A stretch of 64,000 nt of DNA from Salinibacterium sp. SWN167 (GCF_015864665.1 NZ_JADYWU010000001.1:1302001-1366000), one strand, 5' to 3'. Counted from the stretch's first letter, positions 34,795 to 44,117 are shown. Numbers and translations are program-made. Notes: generated from the sequence alone by a model not told the origin.

Positions 34795-35094
34795 ATGCCT
34801 CGTTCTAATCGCCCCCGCGGGCGGCGTCGCCCCGACGATGACGACAATGGCGACCTCAGGCAGGCACTGTTCGGCTCTCGCCGCACCGAAGTGAAGCGTG
34901 ACGGCGAGTGGAACGTTCAGCCTGTATCGCCCGCTAACGCCCTCAAGAACTACACCTGCCCCGGATGCTCGCAAACGATCACTTCGGGCACTGCGCACAC
35001 CGTCACGTGGCGCGCTGACGGCATCATGGGATCGGCAGACGACCTCGCCGCGCGCCGCCACTGGCATCAGCACTGCTGGAAGATCAGATTGTGA
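34795..35094 (+). CDS. Small zinc-ribbon-like actinobacterial protein
   Basis: 99 residues. A basic/acidic N-terminus (RPRGRRRPDDDDNGD) leads to a compact domain with YTCPGC (C55, C58), AHTV (H68) and RRHWHQHCW (H89-C94), a likely zinc site. Family members are often mislabelled ATP/GTP-binding proteins in actinobacterial annotations; no nucleotide motif is present. Function is unknown. Its TGA overlaps the GTG of the next hydrolase gene by 4 nt (GTGA). Confidence 0.8.
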   Translation: MPRSNRPRGRRRPDDDDNGDLRQALFGSRRTEVKRDGEWNVQPVSPANALKNYTCPGCSQTITSGTAHTVTWRADGIMGSADDLAARRHWHQHCWKIRL

Positions 35095-35855
35095 GTCAAA
35101 CCTCCGTGAACACCACCCCCGCAAGCGAACCCATTCGAGGTGCCACCGAGCTCCCGGCGGTGCGTGAGAACATCGAGTTGCACACTGACGACGGTTTCAC
35201 TTTGGTGGGGGAGTTGTCTTTGCCCGAGTCGGGCCATATCGCTGCCACCCTGGTCACGCTTCACCCCTTGCCGACGGCCGGTGGGTTCATGGATTCCCAC
35301 ATCATCCGCAAGGCTGCCGCTCGATTGCCGGCGCTGGCCGACATCGCAGTGCTGCGCTTTAACTTTCGCGGCGTGACCTCTCCACGGGGAACTTCGGAGG
35401 GATCATTCGGCGAGGGCGAACTCGAAGCGCATGACCTCGCCGCGGCTATGGACTTCGTGCGCGAGCGTGGGCTTCCCAACGTGTGGCTGCTCGGATGGTC
35501 GTTTGGCACCGAAGTCACGCTCAAGTATGGGTTGCAGCATCCGATTACGGGCGCCATTTTGCTTTCCCCGCCGCTGCATCGAGCGACGGCGGATGATGTA
35601 GCCGCGTGGGCAGCAACTGAGCGTCGCTTGGTCGCGGTGATTCCCGAACTCGATGACTACTTGCGGCCCGAAGAAGCCGCGCAGCGTTTTGCCTCGGTGC
35701 CGGAGCTGGAGTTCGTCGCCGTCGAGGGTGGCAAGCACCTGTGGGTGGGGGAGACACAGACCTATCGCGTGCTCAGCGAGGTTGTGGCGCGTCTCAACCC
35801 TGTGGCGCTTCCCTTGCCGCGCACGTGGCCGCCCGAGGCCACACCGGCGCTGTGA
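35091..35855 (+). CDS. Alpha/beta hydrolase
   Basis: 254 residues. The nucleophile is the Ser of LLGWSFGTEV and a TLHPLPTAGG segment supplies the oxyanion strand. C-terminal Asp and His are present in VIPELDDY and GGKHLWVG. It resembles small dienelactone-hydrolase or CocE-like proteins acting on short acyl groups; the substrate is unknown. It is translationally coupled to the zinc-ribbon-like gene and convergent with the AI-2E-type permease (10-nt gap). Confidence 0.85.
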   Translation: MSQTSVNTTPASEPIRGATELPAVRENIELHTDDGFTLVGELSLPESGHIAATLVTLHPLPTAGGFMDSHIIRKAAARLPALADIAVLRFNFRGVTSPRGTSEGSFGEGELEAHDLAAAMDFVRERGLPNVWLLGWSFGTEVTLKYGLQHPITGAILLSPPLHRATADDVAAWAATERRLVAVIPELDDYLRPEEAAQRFASVPELEFVAVEGGKHLWVGETQTYRVLSEVVARLNPVALPLPRTWPPEATPAL

Positions 35856-35865
35856 CGCCTCGTCG

Positions 35866-36927
35866 CTAGAGGTCTGCTTGGCGTGGCACGACAACTTGCT
35901 GAACAATCAGCAGAATTGCGGCGGCCACGGGGATGGCGATAAGCGCCCCCAAGATACCGAGCAGTGTTCCGCCGGCGAGAGCTGCAATCACCACGAGGGC
36001 ACCGGGAATCTTGACGGCTTTGTTCATGATGCGAGGGTTGAGCAGATAGGCCTCAACCTGCATGTAGATCAGGTAGTAGATTCCGACGGCGATCACGCTG
36101 GGCGGGCCGTTGAACAGCAGCACGAGCAAGGTGATCACGATGGAGCCGCTGAGCGTTCCTACCAGAGGGATGAGCGACCCGACGAAGGCGATGAAGGCCA
36201 GCAACGCTGAGTACTTCACGGGAAGCCCGAATGCCGGGAAAATCAGAGTCAGGACGAGGAACGAGAGCACGCCGTTGACGAGTGCGAGTGAGCCCTGGCC
36301 GATGACGTAGCGACCAACTGCAGCGCTGACTTGTTCAGCGAGGTCGATGAACTTCGCGCGCTTTGTCGCGGGCACGAGTTGGTACAGGCCGCCCTTGATG
36401 TTGTTGAGCGACGATACGAAGTAAATCGTGAGAATAAGCACGATGATGGCGCCGGTAATCCCCGTGGCGATACCGATTCCGACGGCAAATACTCCGCCAC
36501 CGATCGTGGTGAAGTCGAGGTCTGCGATCCAGACGTTGAAGCCGTCAAGCAGATCTTGCACGTTGAGCCACGGGAACGCTGTCTCAACGCTCTCTCGAAC
36601 GGTTCCGTCGAAGAAGGCTGTGACGAGTCGCGGAATGGCCTCCGATGCATTTCTGACCTGCTCGGCAATAACGGGAACGATCGCAAAAATGAGACCCGTG
36701 AAAACGCCGAGTACACCCACCAGCACCGTAAGGATGGCGGTCCACCGTGGAAACTTCTTAGTCTCGAGCCACGTGACGACCGGATCGAGGCCGAGCGCTA
36801 GAAAGAGTGCAGCCCCCACGTAGGTGAGGATCGTCGCGAGCGAAATGACTGTCTGGCCGATTCCGACCGCGACAAGAACCCCTAGACCGCCGAGAAGTCC
36901 GAGGCGGAATGGATTGAGGATCTTCAT
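35866..36927 (-). CDS. AI-2E transporter family permease
   Basis: A 353-residue integral membrane protein with about seven or eight helices. The family is recognised by the N-terminal helix pair, the loop FFDGTVRESVETAFPWL, and the C-terminal YYLIYMQVEAYLLNPRIMNKAVKI motif. Members export varied solutes or act as Na+/H+ antiporters; autoinducer-2 transport is shown only for a few, so the name does not fix the substrate. GGAG lies 8 nt before ATG. Confidence 0.9.
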   Translation of the reverse strand: MKILNPFRLGLLGGLGVLVAVGIGQTVISLATILTYVGAALFLALGLDPVVTWLETKKFPRWTAILTVLVGVLGVFTGLIFAIVPVIAEQVRNASEAIPRLVTAFFDGTVRESVETAFPWLNVQDLLDGFNVWIADLDFTTIGGGVFAVGIGIATGITGAIIVLILTIYFVSSLNNIKGGLYQLVPATKRAKFIDLAEQVSAAVGRYVIGQGSLALVNGVLSFLVLTLIFPAFGLPVKYSALLAFIAFVGSLIPLVGTLSGSIVITLLVLLFNGPPSVIAVGIYYLIYMQVEAYLLNPRIMNKAVKIPGALVVIAALAGGTLLGILGALIAIPVAAAILLIVQQVVVPRQADL

Positions 36928-36998
36928 TGCATGGCTCCGTTCGGCCTAACGCAACTGTGTCAGGCTGAGCGTAATTCTAGGTGCCGTGCTGGCTGTTG

Positions 36999-39338
36999 CT
37001 AGCTAACTTCCTCGGCTTGGTTCAGAACTCCGCGAAGGTTTTCGAAGTATCCGGCAACGGTTTCGCGTTCTGCCTTGATCTTGGCGAGGCGATCTTCGGC
37101 CTCGCTGATGAGATCGTGAGAGCGCTTCTCGGCATCGGAGAGCAGCGCCTTGGCGCGCTCTTCGGCATCCGCGACTTCGTCAGTGGCGCGGGCGGAGGCA
37201 TCGGCGAGCAGTGCCTTCGCTTCGGCTTGCGAGCTCTTGGTGAGTTCCTCTGCTTCGTTACGTTTGGCGTTGGCCTCACGCACGGCTTCGGCCAGTTGGG
37301 CTTGGGCTTCCTCGAGGTAGTTCTGTGTTTGAGCTGTTGCCTCTTTGTGCTGCGCCAAGAATTCCTTCTCGGCGTCATCGCGGCGTGCCGCAATCTCTTG
37401 CTCAAGTGAGATGCGAGCGTGTTCGGCCTCGCGTTCGATCGTGGTGCGAGTCTCCTCAAGCTGGTGCTTGATGGTGGCCCGCGTTGACTCAACCTCGTTG
37501 GCTAGCTCTGCGCGTTGGCGTGAAACATCCCGGTCGAGGTCGGTGGTCTGCTTTTCGACATCGTGAGCGAGAGTGGAACGGGTTTCTGACACGTAGCTTT
37601 CGAGTTCGGTGCGCTTGCTATCGATTTCGGCATCCAACTCTGCGTGGCGGCGAGCCATTTCTTCTTCGAGGCCGGCCGTTGCCGAGTTGATTTCGGCTTC
37701 CAGTTCGTTGCGACGGGTGCTCATTTCGGCCTCGAACTCGGCGCGAGCAGTGGTGCTCTCCTGTTCGAACGCGGCACGTGCACCCGTGATTTCTGCTTCG
37801 AGACCGGCCTGCGTGGTCTCTACATCGCTCTCCAAAGCAGCTCGGGTTGTCGAGACTTCCTTGGCAAGCGCCTTCTTGGTCGAAGTGACTTCTTTATTGA
37901 GCGCCTTTTTCTGGGCGGCGACATCGGCGGTGAGCTCGTTTCGAGTGGCCTTGACGTGAGCCTCGAGCTCAGCTCGGGTCGTGGTGACTTCGTCTTCGAG
38001 GGCAGCCTTTGCGGTTGCAACCTCTTTTTCGAGTCCCGCGCGAGTGGTCGTAACCTCTTGTTCGAGTGAAGCTTGGGTAACCTTCACCTCTTGCTCGAGT
38101 GCCGTCTTGGTGCTGGTCACTTCCTGTTCGAGCGCTGCCTTGGTGCTGGTAACTTCGTGCTCAAGCGCAGCCTTCGTTGTGGTCACTTCATCGTCGAGTG
38201 CCGCGCGAGTGGTTGTCACGTCGCTCTCAAGCAGCTGACGGGCTTCGCGCTCGTCGTTCTCCCACAGCTCGCGGGCTTCGGAGAGTTCGGCCTCGAGGGA
38301 CGCCTGCGTCGAGAGAACGGTCTTCTCAAGTTCCGCGAGAGTGTTCGCTGCTTCTGTGGCGGCCGCGGTGCGAGTGGCTTCGGCTTCGGCCTCGAGAGTG
38401 GCGTAGGCGGCGTCGAGCTCTGCTTGGTGCTTGGCTTGGGCTGCCTTCGTTTCGTTAGCCAGCTTGGTGTGGGCTGCCTTCGTTTCGTTGGTGAGCTTGG
38501 TGTGGGCTGCCTTGGTCTCATTGGTGAGAGTTTCGCGCGCGGTCGTTGTCTCGGCTTCGAGCTCGGCGCGTGCCGTCTCAATCTCACGAGCAAGGTCGGT
38601 GCGGGCCTGTTCGATATCGCGCTGCAAATCCTCGCGCTGCTTCGTGTTCTCCGCCTCGAACGTCGCGCGGCCGAGCTCGGCATCGCGAGCCAAGGACTCT
38701 GCAGCTTCGCGGGCTTCAGCAACCTCGCTTGCGGTGCTGGCACGCAGCTCCGTCATGGCGCGTTCAGTCTCGGCACGCAGTGCTGCAGACTCACGCTTGG
38801 CGGAGGTGCGCGCATCCGCAGCTTCCGTGGCGACGGCACCGCGGATGGTGGCGGCTTCGCGGGAAGCATCGGCGACGAGCTGAGATGCTTCGTCTTTCGC
38901 GCGAGCGATCAGGGTGTCGGCTTCGTTGCGGGAAGATTTGGCGAGCGCAGCGGCTTCACTGTTTGTTTCAGCAAGGATGCGTTCTGATTCGCTCGCAGTG
39001 TCGGCGCGCAGCGCGGCGGTTTCAGACTGCACGGCCTTGCGCATTTTCTCGGCGTCGATATCAGCTTGGCTGATGAGCTGGGTGGAGTGCTCTTCAGCAA
39101 CACGCAGCATGCTTTCGAGTTTGGAGCCGAGTCCGCTGTAGGTGGGGCTTCCCGATTCGTCGAGTTCAGCCTGAAGATCTTCGTTTACGGCGAGGAGTCG
39201 CTTGACCTCTTTAGTGGAGGCAGTGCGGTCTGCTTTGGCGGCTACAAGTTCACGACGAAGTTCGCCGATCAGTTTGTCGACGTCGTCTTTTTTGTAACCG
39301 CGCATCTCTGTGCCGAAATCGGTATCGTTCGCGGCCAA
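36999..39338 (-). CDS. DivIVA-like long coiled-coil protein with hendecad repeats
   Basis: 779 residues, cytoplasmic, with no signal or membrane helix. Residues about 10-60 resemble the DivIVA/FilP N-terminus (MRGYKKDDVDKLIGELRREL). Residues 238-655 are 38 consecutive 11-residue units of the form LxxEVxxxKAx without a break in phase; the period persists to about residue 776. Hendecads form a nearly straight or slightly right-handed coiled coil. Streptomyces Scy and FilP, polar cytoskeletal proteins, use hendecad-rich repeats of 51 residues; this pure 11-residue version is a likely relative. The TTG start has GAGGAGA 4 nt upstream. A structural role in polar growth or division is inferred. Confidence 0.85.
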   Translation of the reverse strand: MAANDTDFGTEMRGYKKDDVDKLIGELRRELVAAKADRTASTKEVKRLLAVNEDLQAELDESGSPTYSGLGSKLESMLRVAEEHSTQLISQADIDAEKMRKAVQSETAALRADTASESERILAETNSEAAALAKSSRNEADTLIARAKDEASQLVADASREAATIRGAVATEAADARTSAKRESAALRAETERAMTELRASTASEVAEAREAAESLARDAELGRATFEAENTKQREDLQRDIEQARTDLAREIETARAELEAETTTARETLTNETKAAHTKLTNETKAAHTKLANETKAAQAKHQAELDAAYATLEAEAEATRTAAATEAANTLAELEKTVLSTQASLEAELSEARELWENDEREARQLLESDVTTTRAALDDEVTTTKAALEHEVTSTKAALEQEVTSTKTALEQEVKVTQASLEQEVTTTRAGLEKEVATAKAALEDEVTTTRAELEAHVKATRNELTADVAAQKKALNKEVTSTKKALAKEVSTTRAALESDVETTQAGLEAEITGARAAFEQESTTARAEFEAEMSTRRNELEAEINSATAGLEEEMARRHAELDAEIDSKRTELESYVSETRSTLAHDVEKQTTDLDRDVSRQRAELANEVESTRATIKHQLEETRTTIEREAEHARISLEQEIAARRDDAEKEFLAQHKEATAQTQNYLEEAQAQLAEAVREANAKRNEAEELTKSSQAEAKALLADASARATDEVADAEERAKALLSDAEKRSHDLISEAEDRLAKIKAERETVAGYFENLRGVLNQAEEVS
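37374..38627 (-). repeat. 38 hendecad (33-bp) coding units
   Basis: The DNA encoding residues 238-655 shows a 33-base periodicity, strongest at 38000-38230, where neighbouring units are nearly identical at protein level (EVTTTKAALEH, EVTSTKAALEQ, EVTSTKTALEQ). Synonymous differences between units mean it is not a recent simple duplication everywhere. Two exact protein copies LTNETKAAHTK occur near 38490-38560. Confidence 0.9.
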
Positions 39339-39620
39339 GATTTCTCCTCGATGTCAGCGGAATGAACCCTCTGAGTTTAGTGGGATGAAGAGGCCTCCTG
39401 TCATTTTGGTCTCATCCCCAATCTGGGGCGTTCACTCATCTCCCAGAGACTTCCCAGAAGAGTAACTAGGTCGGTAGAACACGATCGGCTATTCTTGAAC
39501 GTCTTTGTTGTTGCCTACCCGCGTGGATGCGGCCCTTACCTCTAGTCCGACCGAGGTTCAGCCAGTGTGGCTAGGGCCCTCGCACGGCGAGTAATCCTGG
39601 GCAACACGAAAGGAGAGATA

Positions 39621-41369
39621 GTGAGATTCGTTCTCGCCATAGTTAGCTTCATGCTCGCAGCCGGACTCATCGGCTACGGCATTGCACAGCAGACCATTCT
39701 TGCGACCCCAGACGAAGTCTCGGTTTCCGCAGAAACGAGCGGCGCCGCGCCCCTCACCGTGATCAGCGGCGAAGCGTTCAATGCGTACTCGGGCAACCAA
39801 ACCATTCGAATCGAGGGCGACCGCCGTGTCGTGGCCGCCTACGGTCGCACGACAGATGTGCTCGCGTGGGTCGGTGACGCCAGTTACAACATGGTCACTC
39901 TCGATCCTGAAACGGGCGACCTCGCCACTGAGAGTATTAGTGGCACAGAACAAGAGGTTCCGGACCCCTACAACTCCGACCTGTGGCTCGAAAGCTATGA
40001 AGCTGAGGACGAACTCGCCCTCACGGTGAAGATTCCGAGCGATGTGTCATTCATCGTCGCCGCTGACGGCATCGAAGCCGCTCCCAACGCGGTATCGATT
40101 TCGTGGCCGCTCGACAACACCACGCCGTGGGCCGGTCCGCTCATCCTTGGCGGAGCTGCTGTGCTGTTGCTCGGGCTCATTTTCTTGATGTGGGCTGTTC
40201 ATCACATGCGACGCGCTGGTGGCCCTCGCCGCAAGCCGCAAAAGATGCCCAAGGTTCCCAAGAAGGCTCGCTACAAGCCTGCTAAGCGTGGTTCCAAGGC
40301 GAGCGAAAGCACCACTTTGCGTACGACCGTTCGGTTCGCCGTCCCAACCGTGCTGGTCAGCGTGCTCGTTCTGAGCGGATGCACGACCTCAACTTCACCC
40401 AATTCCGCTGCAGATGACGGTGTGCCGAGCCCCACTGCTACCTCCACCTCTGCGGCCGGTGCTGCTGCAGCTCCCGCGGTGGCCGTGCGTCAGATTGAGA
40501 AGATCGTTGCGCAAATCAGCGCCGTCTCTCAAGAAGCGGATGAGGAGCGCGACACCGATCTCATCAAAACGCGCTTTGCGGAGGCTGCGCTCGAATACCG
40601 TCTTGCGAACTACACGATGCGCGATGCAGACGATTCAATCGCTGCCCCTGCGGATATTCCCGATGGCCCGGTCCAGCTGACGTTGCCCCAACAGACGGAA
40701 TCATGGCCGCGCACGGTGTTCACGATCATCCTCGACGAGACTGATTCGACCGTCGCTCCGATTGCGCTGTTCCTTGAGCAGGCAACCCCGCGCGATAACT
40801 ACAAGGTCAGCTACGCGATGAACCTAGAGCCTTCTGTGGTATTCCCGGATGTTGCCGCAGCAAGCGTGGGAACATCACGTCTTCCTGCCGACAGCGGTCT
40901 TCTGCGTTCCTCGCCAACCGAGGTTGCTCTCAACTACGCAGAAATTCTTGAACAGGATGTCGAGAGCGATTCCTATCTTGACTTTGAGGCTGAGGGCGAC
41001 AGCCTTCGCGTGAGCGTCGGTCTTGCCGTGAAGAAGAAGGAAAAGGCTGCGCTCTCCAGCACTGCCACGTTGACCTACGGTCACGACCTTGGCTCGGCCG
41101 ATCCGATCGCAATGGCGACTATTGATGCGGGTGCGATTGTTGCCGTGCATCTCTATGAGACCAAGGTCGCTGCTCCTAAGGAAGAAGGCTCTGCCGTCAC
41201 CTTTAGTGGTCAGACCAAGGCCCTTTCGGGAATCTCTATTACTGAAGAGGGCATCAAATCGACCTACGGCGATCAGCTACTCTTTTATGTCCCAGCAGCA
41301 GGCAGCGATGAGAAAATCGTCTTGCTTGGCTACACCCAAGGACTCGTCGCAGCATCGGAGTTGAAATGA
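39621..41369 (+). CDS. Membrane protein fused to an internal lipoprotein-like domain
   Basis: 582 residues, family not recognised. Layout: N-terminal helix (about 2-22, FVLAIVSFMLAAGLIGYGIA), an extracytoplasmic domain of about 145 residues, a second helix (172-195), a very basic cytoplasmic linker (RRKPQKMPKVPKKARYKPAK), then a third hydrophobic segment ending in LVLSGC with Cys254 and a Thr/Ser/Ala linker, and a 300-residue extracytoplasmic domain. The third segment looks exactly like a lipoprotein signal, so Lsp cleavage at Cys254 is possible. GTG 39621 has AAAGGAGA 3 nt upstream; the frame opens 18 codons earlier. Its stop overlaps the CnoX-like gene by 4 nt. Confidence 0.82.
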   Translation: MRFVLAIVSFMLAAGLIGYGIAQQTILATPDEVSVSAETSGAAPLTVISGEAFNAYSGNQTIRIEGDRRVVAAYGRTTDVLAWVGDASYNMVTLDPETGDLATESISGTEQEVPDPYNSDLWLESYEAEDELALTVKIPSDVSFIVAADGIEAAPNAVSISWPLDNTTPWAGPLILGGAAVLLLGLIFLMWAVHHMRRAGGPRRKPQKMPKVPKKARYKPAKRGSKASESTTLRTTVRFAVPTVLVSVLVLSGCTTSTSPNSAADDGVPSPTATSTSAAGAAAAPAVAVRQIEKIVAQISAVSQEADEERDTDLIKTRFAEAALEYRLANYTMRDADDSIAAPADIPDGPVQLTLPQQTESWPRTVFTIILDETDSTVAPIALFLEQATPRDNYKVSYAMNLEPSVVFPDVAAASVGTSRLPADSGLLRSSPTEVALNYAEILEQDVESDSYLDFEAEGDSLRVSVGLAVKKKEKAALSSTATLTYGHDLGSADPIAMATIDAGAIVAVHLYETKVAAPKEEGSAVTFSGQTKALSGISITEEGIKSTYGDQLLFYVPAAGSDEKIVLLGYTQGLVAASELK

Positions 41370-42310
41370 CTAACGCCCCCCTGAATGCCGCTAGCCTTCG
41401 TGGCGCAGTAGATCTCTCATCCCTCGTTCGCCAGCACAACACGCCTGCCCCTGCGGCCGGTGACGGTGCCGGTGCGACCCCTCCGGGAGAAGCACCGAAG
41501 CCCAGTGGTTTTGCCACCAGTGCGAATGATGCGTCGTTCACGCAGGTGCTTGAGCTGTCGAACACGGTTCCCGTTATCGTCGAGTTTTATGGGCAGGGCA
41601 TCGAGCCAGCCCTTGAGCCAACGATCGCGCAGTACAAAGGCCGTTTTGCCCTGGTTGTGGTGGATGCCACGAGCAATCCGCAGCTGGTGCAGGCGTTCCA
41701 AGTGCAAGAGGTTCCGACCGTTGCCGCCGTTATTGGTGGGCGACCCGTGCAGCTCTTCAGCGGCATCATGCCCGAGAACGACCTCAAAGAGGTGCTTGAG
41801 CAGGTGTTGCAATTGGCGGCACAGAACAAAGTAACGGGCACGCTGCCGGCGCCGGAAGACGCTGACGAGGGCGACACAGAGCCCGTGGAAGAGCCGTTGC
41901 CGCCGTTGCATCAAGAAGCTTTCGACGCTATCTCGGCTGGCGACTATCCCGCGGCTATTGCTGCGTACCAGTCAGCCATCACCCAAAACCCGCGCGACCA
42001 GCAGGCAGTGGCCGGGCTCGCTCAGGTGTCGCTGCTTTCGCGCTTGGAAGGTCACACAGTCGATGCTGTGCGCAGCGCAGCGGCCCAAGAACCTCTCAGC
42101 GTAGACGCGCAGTTAGCGGTCGCCGATCTTGATGTGTCCGGTGGTCACCTCGGTGATGCCTTCGATCGTTTGCTTGAACTGTTTCCGTCGACCGATGCTG
42201 ACGGCAAGAGCGCCATCCGCACCCGACTTCTTGAGTACTTCGAAATCGCCGGTGCTGAAGATCCTCGTGTTGCCGATGCTCGTCGTCGATTGACACTGCT
42301 GCTCTACTAG
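41366..42310 (+). CDS. CnoX/YbbN-like thioredoxin-TPR co-chaperone
   Basis: 314 residues. The thioredoxin fold occupies about 50-150 (VIVEFYGQGIEPALEPT, VVVDATSNPQLVQAFQVQEVPTV), but the CxxC is replaced (FYGQGIEP), so no redox activity. Helical TPR-type repeats follow (about 185-314, AISAGDYPAAIAAYQSAITQNP). E. coli CnoX has the same design and protects proteins from oxidation-linked aggregation together with GroEL. The start overlaps the membrane fusion gene by 4 nt, so both are coexpressed. Confidence 0.9.
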   Translation: MTNAPLNAASLRGAVDLSSLVRQHNTPAPAAGDGAGATPPGEAPKPSGFATSANDASFTQVLELSNTVPVIVEFYGQGIEPALEPTIAQYKGRFALVVVDATSNPQLVQAFQVQEVPTVAAVIGGRPVQLFSGIMPENDLKEVLEQVLQLAAQNKVTGTLPAPEDADEGDTEPVEEPLPPLHQEAFDAISAGDYPAAIAAYQSAITQNPRDQQAVAGLAQVSLLSRLEGHTVDAVRSAAAQEPLSVDAQLAVADLDVSGGHLGDAFDRLLELFPSTDADGKSAIRTRLLEYFEIAGAEDPRVADARRRLTLLLY

Positions 42311-42783
42311 TCACGCGCAATCGGGGCAGTAATTGCCTCGGCAGCGCGAATGAGATCACGGGGCATCAGCTCGATGTCGAAGCCGCGCGTGCCGCCGCTG
42401 ACAAAGACGGTGTCGAAGAGCTCGACAGTTTCGTCGATTACGGTGCGATGAGCTGTTCTCTGCCCGAGCGGACTGATTCCTCCCAGCACGTAGCCGGTGC
42501 GCCGTTGTGCGACTGCGGGATCAGCCATGCTGGCTTTTTTGCCTCCAACAGCGGAGGCCAACGCTTTGAGATCTAGTTTTCCGGAGACAGGCACCACGGC
42601 AACGACCATCTCGTCATCCACCATCGTCATCAATGTCTTGAAAACCTGTTCGGGATCAACCCCAAGAACGGTCGCCGCCTCACGACCGTATTCACTCGTG
42701 CCCGCATCGTGAGCGTAGGGGTGCGGGGTGAACGAGATACCGAGCGCGTCCAGCGCCACTGTCGCCGGAGTTCCGAGCGCCAT
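42307..42783 (-). CDS. ybaK: Cys-tRNA(Pro)/Cys-tRNA(Cys) deacylase YbaK
   Basis: 158 residues of the YbaK/EbsC family, which hydrolyse mischarged Cys-tRNA(Pro). Landmarks are PEQVFKTLMTMVDDEMVVAVVPV (catalytic Lys in VFKTL), LDLKALASAVGGKKASMAD and GYVLGGISPLGQR. ATG 42783 is chosen from a longer open frame because it gives the family start. Its end overlaps the convergent CnoX-like gene by 4 nt; it is divergent from the cysteine desulfurase gene. Confidence 0.94.
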   Translation of the reverse strand: MALGTPATVALDALGISFTPHPYAHDAGTSEYGREAATVLGVDPEQVFKTLMTMVDDEMVVAVVPVSGKLDLKALASAVGGKKASMADPAVAQRRTGYVLGGISPLGQRTAHRTVIDETVELFDTVFVSGGTRGFDIELMPRDLIRAAEAITAPIARD

Positions 42784-42899
42784 CAGCGCGCTCCGGCGTT
42801 CGTGCGAATGAAGACGGGGTCGAAGCAACAGTGCATGCGATCTAGAGTAATGACACACAGGCATCCGATTGGATTCTGTGGGGGAGTAGCGGAGTTACG

Positions 42900-44078
42900 G
42901 TGACGATCTATCTTGACCATGCGGCAACAACGCCCATGCGCCCGTCGGTGGTGCAGGCATTCGCAGAAGCGTTGCCGGTCGTCGGTAATCCCTCGTCGAT
43001 CCACTCTCAGGGGCAAGCAGCCAAGCGAATGCTCGAGGAAGCGCGCGAAGCCGTGGCAGCGAGTGTTGGCGCCGATTCGGTCGAGATCACTTTCACTTCT
43101 GGCGGCACCGAAGCGATCAATCTTGGCATCAAGGGTCTGTATTGGGCTCGCAATTCGTCTGGAGTGGAACGCCGCCGTATCGTGGTTGCGCAAGCTGAGC
43201 ATCACGCCACTATTGACGCGGTCGAGTGGATGCGCACCCACGAGGGTGCAGTGCTTGATTGGATTCCCGTCGACGCTCTCGGTCGCATTGACGTGGACTA
43301 TGTTCGTGAGGCGCTCGCCGACGATGTTGCGCTCGTCTCGATGCTGTGGGCCAACAATGAGGTCGGCACCCTCCAGCCCGTTTCCGAAGTCGCGGCGCTC
43401 GCGCAGGCTCAGGGCGTTCCGGTGCATGTCGACGCGGTATCCGCTCTCGGCTATGTGCCCATCGACTTCCATGCCGCGGGGGTGGCCGCGCTCAGCGTTT
43501 CGGCTCACAAAATTGGGGGACCGGTCGGAGTGGGCGCCCTCGTGATCGCACGTTCGGCATCCGTGACTCCGCTTATTCATGGGGGAAGCCAACAGCGGGC
43601 GCGCTCGGGAACGATGGATGCCCCCGGTGCTGTCGCTTTTGCGGCGGCAGCACGCGAAGCCACGGTTGCGCTCGCGGAGGAGGCTGCACGGCTCACTGTT
43701 CTGCGCGATGAGTTGATCGCGGGAGTGCAGGCGGCGGTTCCCGAAGCTGTCCTGCGGGGTGACGCCGAAGATCGTCTCCCGGGCAACGCGCATTTCACCT
43801 TCCCCGGTTGTGAGGGTGACTCTCTGTTGTTCTTGTTGGATGTCGCGGGCTTCAGCGTTTCAACCGGTTCTGCTTGTCAGGCTGGGGTGCCCGAAGCAAG
43901 CCATGTGCTGCTCGCGATGGGTCTCGACGAGCCCACTGCGCGCGGAGCGTTGCGAATCTCGCTCGGAGAGTCCACGACTGCCGACGAGGTTGCTCAGTTT
44001 GTGGCGGCGCTGCCGGGTGCGGTCGAGCAGGCTCGAGCCGCTGGCTATTCGGATCGCGTGACAGTCCTGGGACACTAG
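42900..44078 (+). CDS. Cysteine desulfurase (IscS/NifS family)
   Basis: 392-residue PLP enzyme that moves sulfur from cysteine to acceptors. Lys204 in SAHKIGG binds PLP; the sulfur-carrying Cys326 is in STGSACQAG; LDHAATTPMRP begins the fold; ARSGTMD binds substrate. It is close to mnmA (750 nt downstream), whose tRNA 2-thiolation needs such sulfur, so it likely supplies MnmA; no IscU/SufU or TusA gene is adjacent. The start is GTG. Confidence 0.93.
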   Translation: MTIYLDHAATTPMRPSVVQAFAEALPVVGNPSSIHSQGQAAKRMLEEAREAVAASVGADSVEITFTSGGTEAINLGIKGLYWARNSSGVERRRIVVAQAEHHATIDAVEWMRTHEGAVLDWIPVDALGRIDVDYVREALADDVALVSMLWANNEVGTLQPVSEVAALAQAQGVPVHVDAVSALGYVPIDFHAAGVAALSVSAHKIGGPVGVGALVIARSASVTPLIHGGSQQRARSGTMDAPGAVAFAAAAREATVALAEEAARLTVLRDELIAGVQAAVPEAVLRGDAEDRLPGNAHFTFPGCEGDSLLFLLDVAGFSVSTGSACQAGVPEASHVLLAMGLDEPTARGALRISLGESTTADEVAQFVAALPGAVEQARAAGYSDRVTVLGH

Positions 44079-44117
44079 GACGTTTTTCTTCTCCCGCGTT
44101 GCCGGTTAACGCGGGGC

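Noticed and set aside
38000-38230. 33-bp periodic DNA resembling a CRISPR-like array
   Set aside because: Period is a multiple of three in a continuous reading frame, units differ at synonymous sites, and there are no unique spacers or cas genes.
38073-38987. 304-residue plus-strand frame over the coiled-coil gene
   Set aside because: It is the complement of the hendecad repeats; the minus-strand frame has a Shine-Dalgarno, DivIVA-like head and full periodicity.
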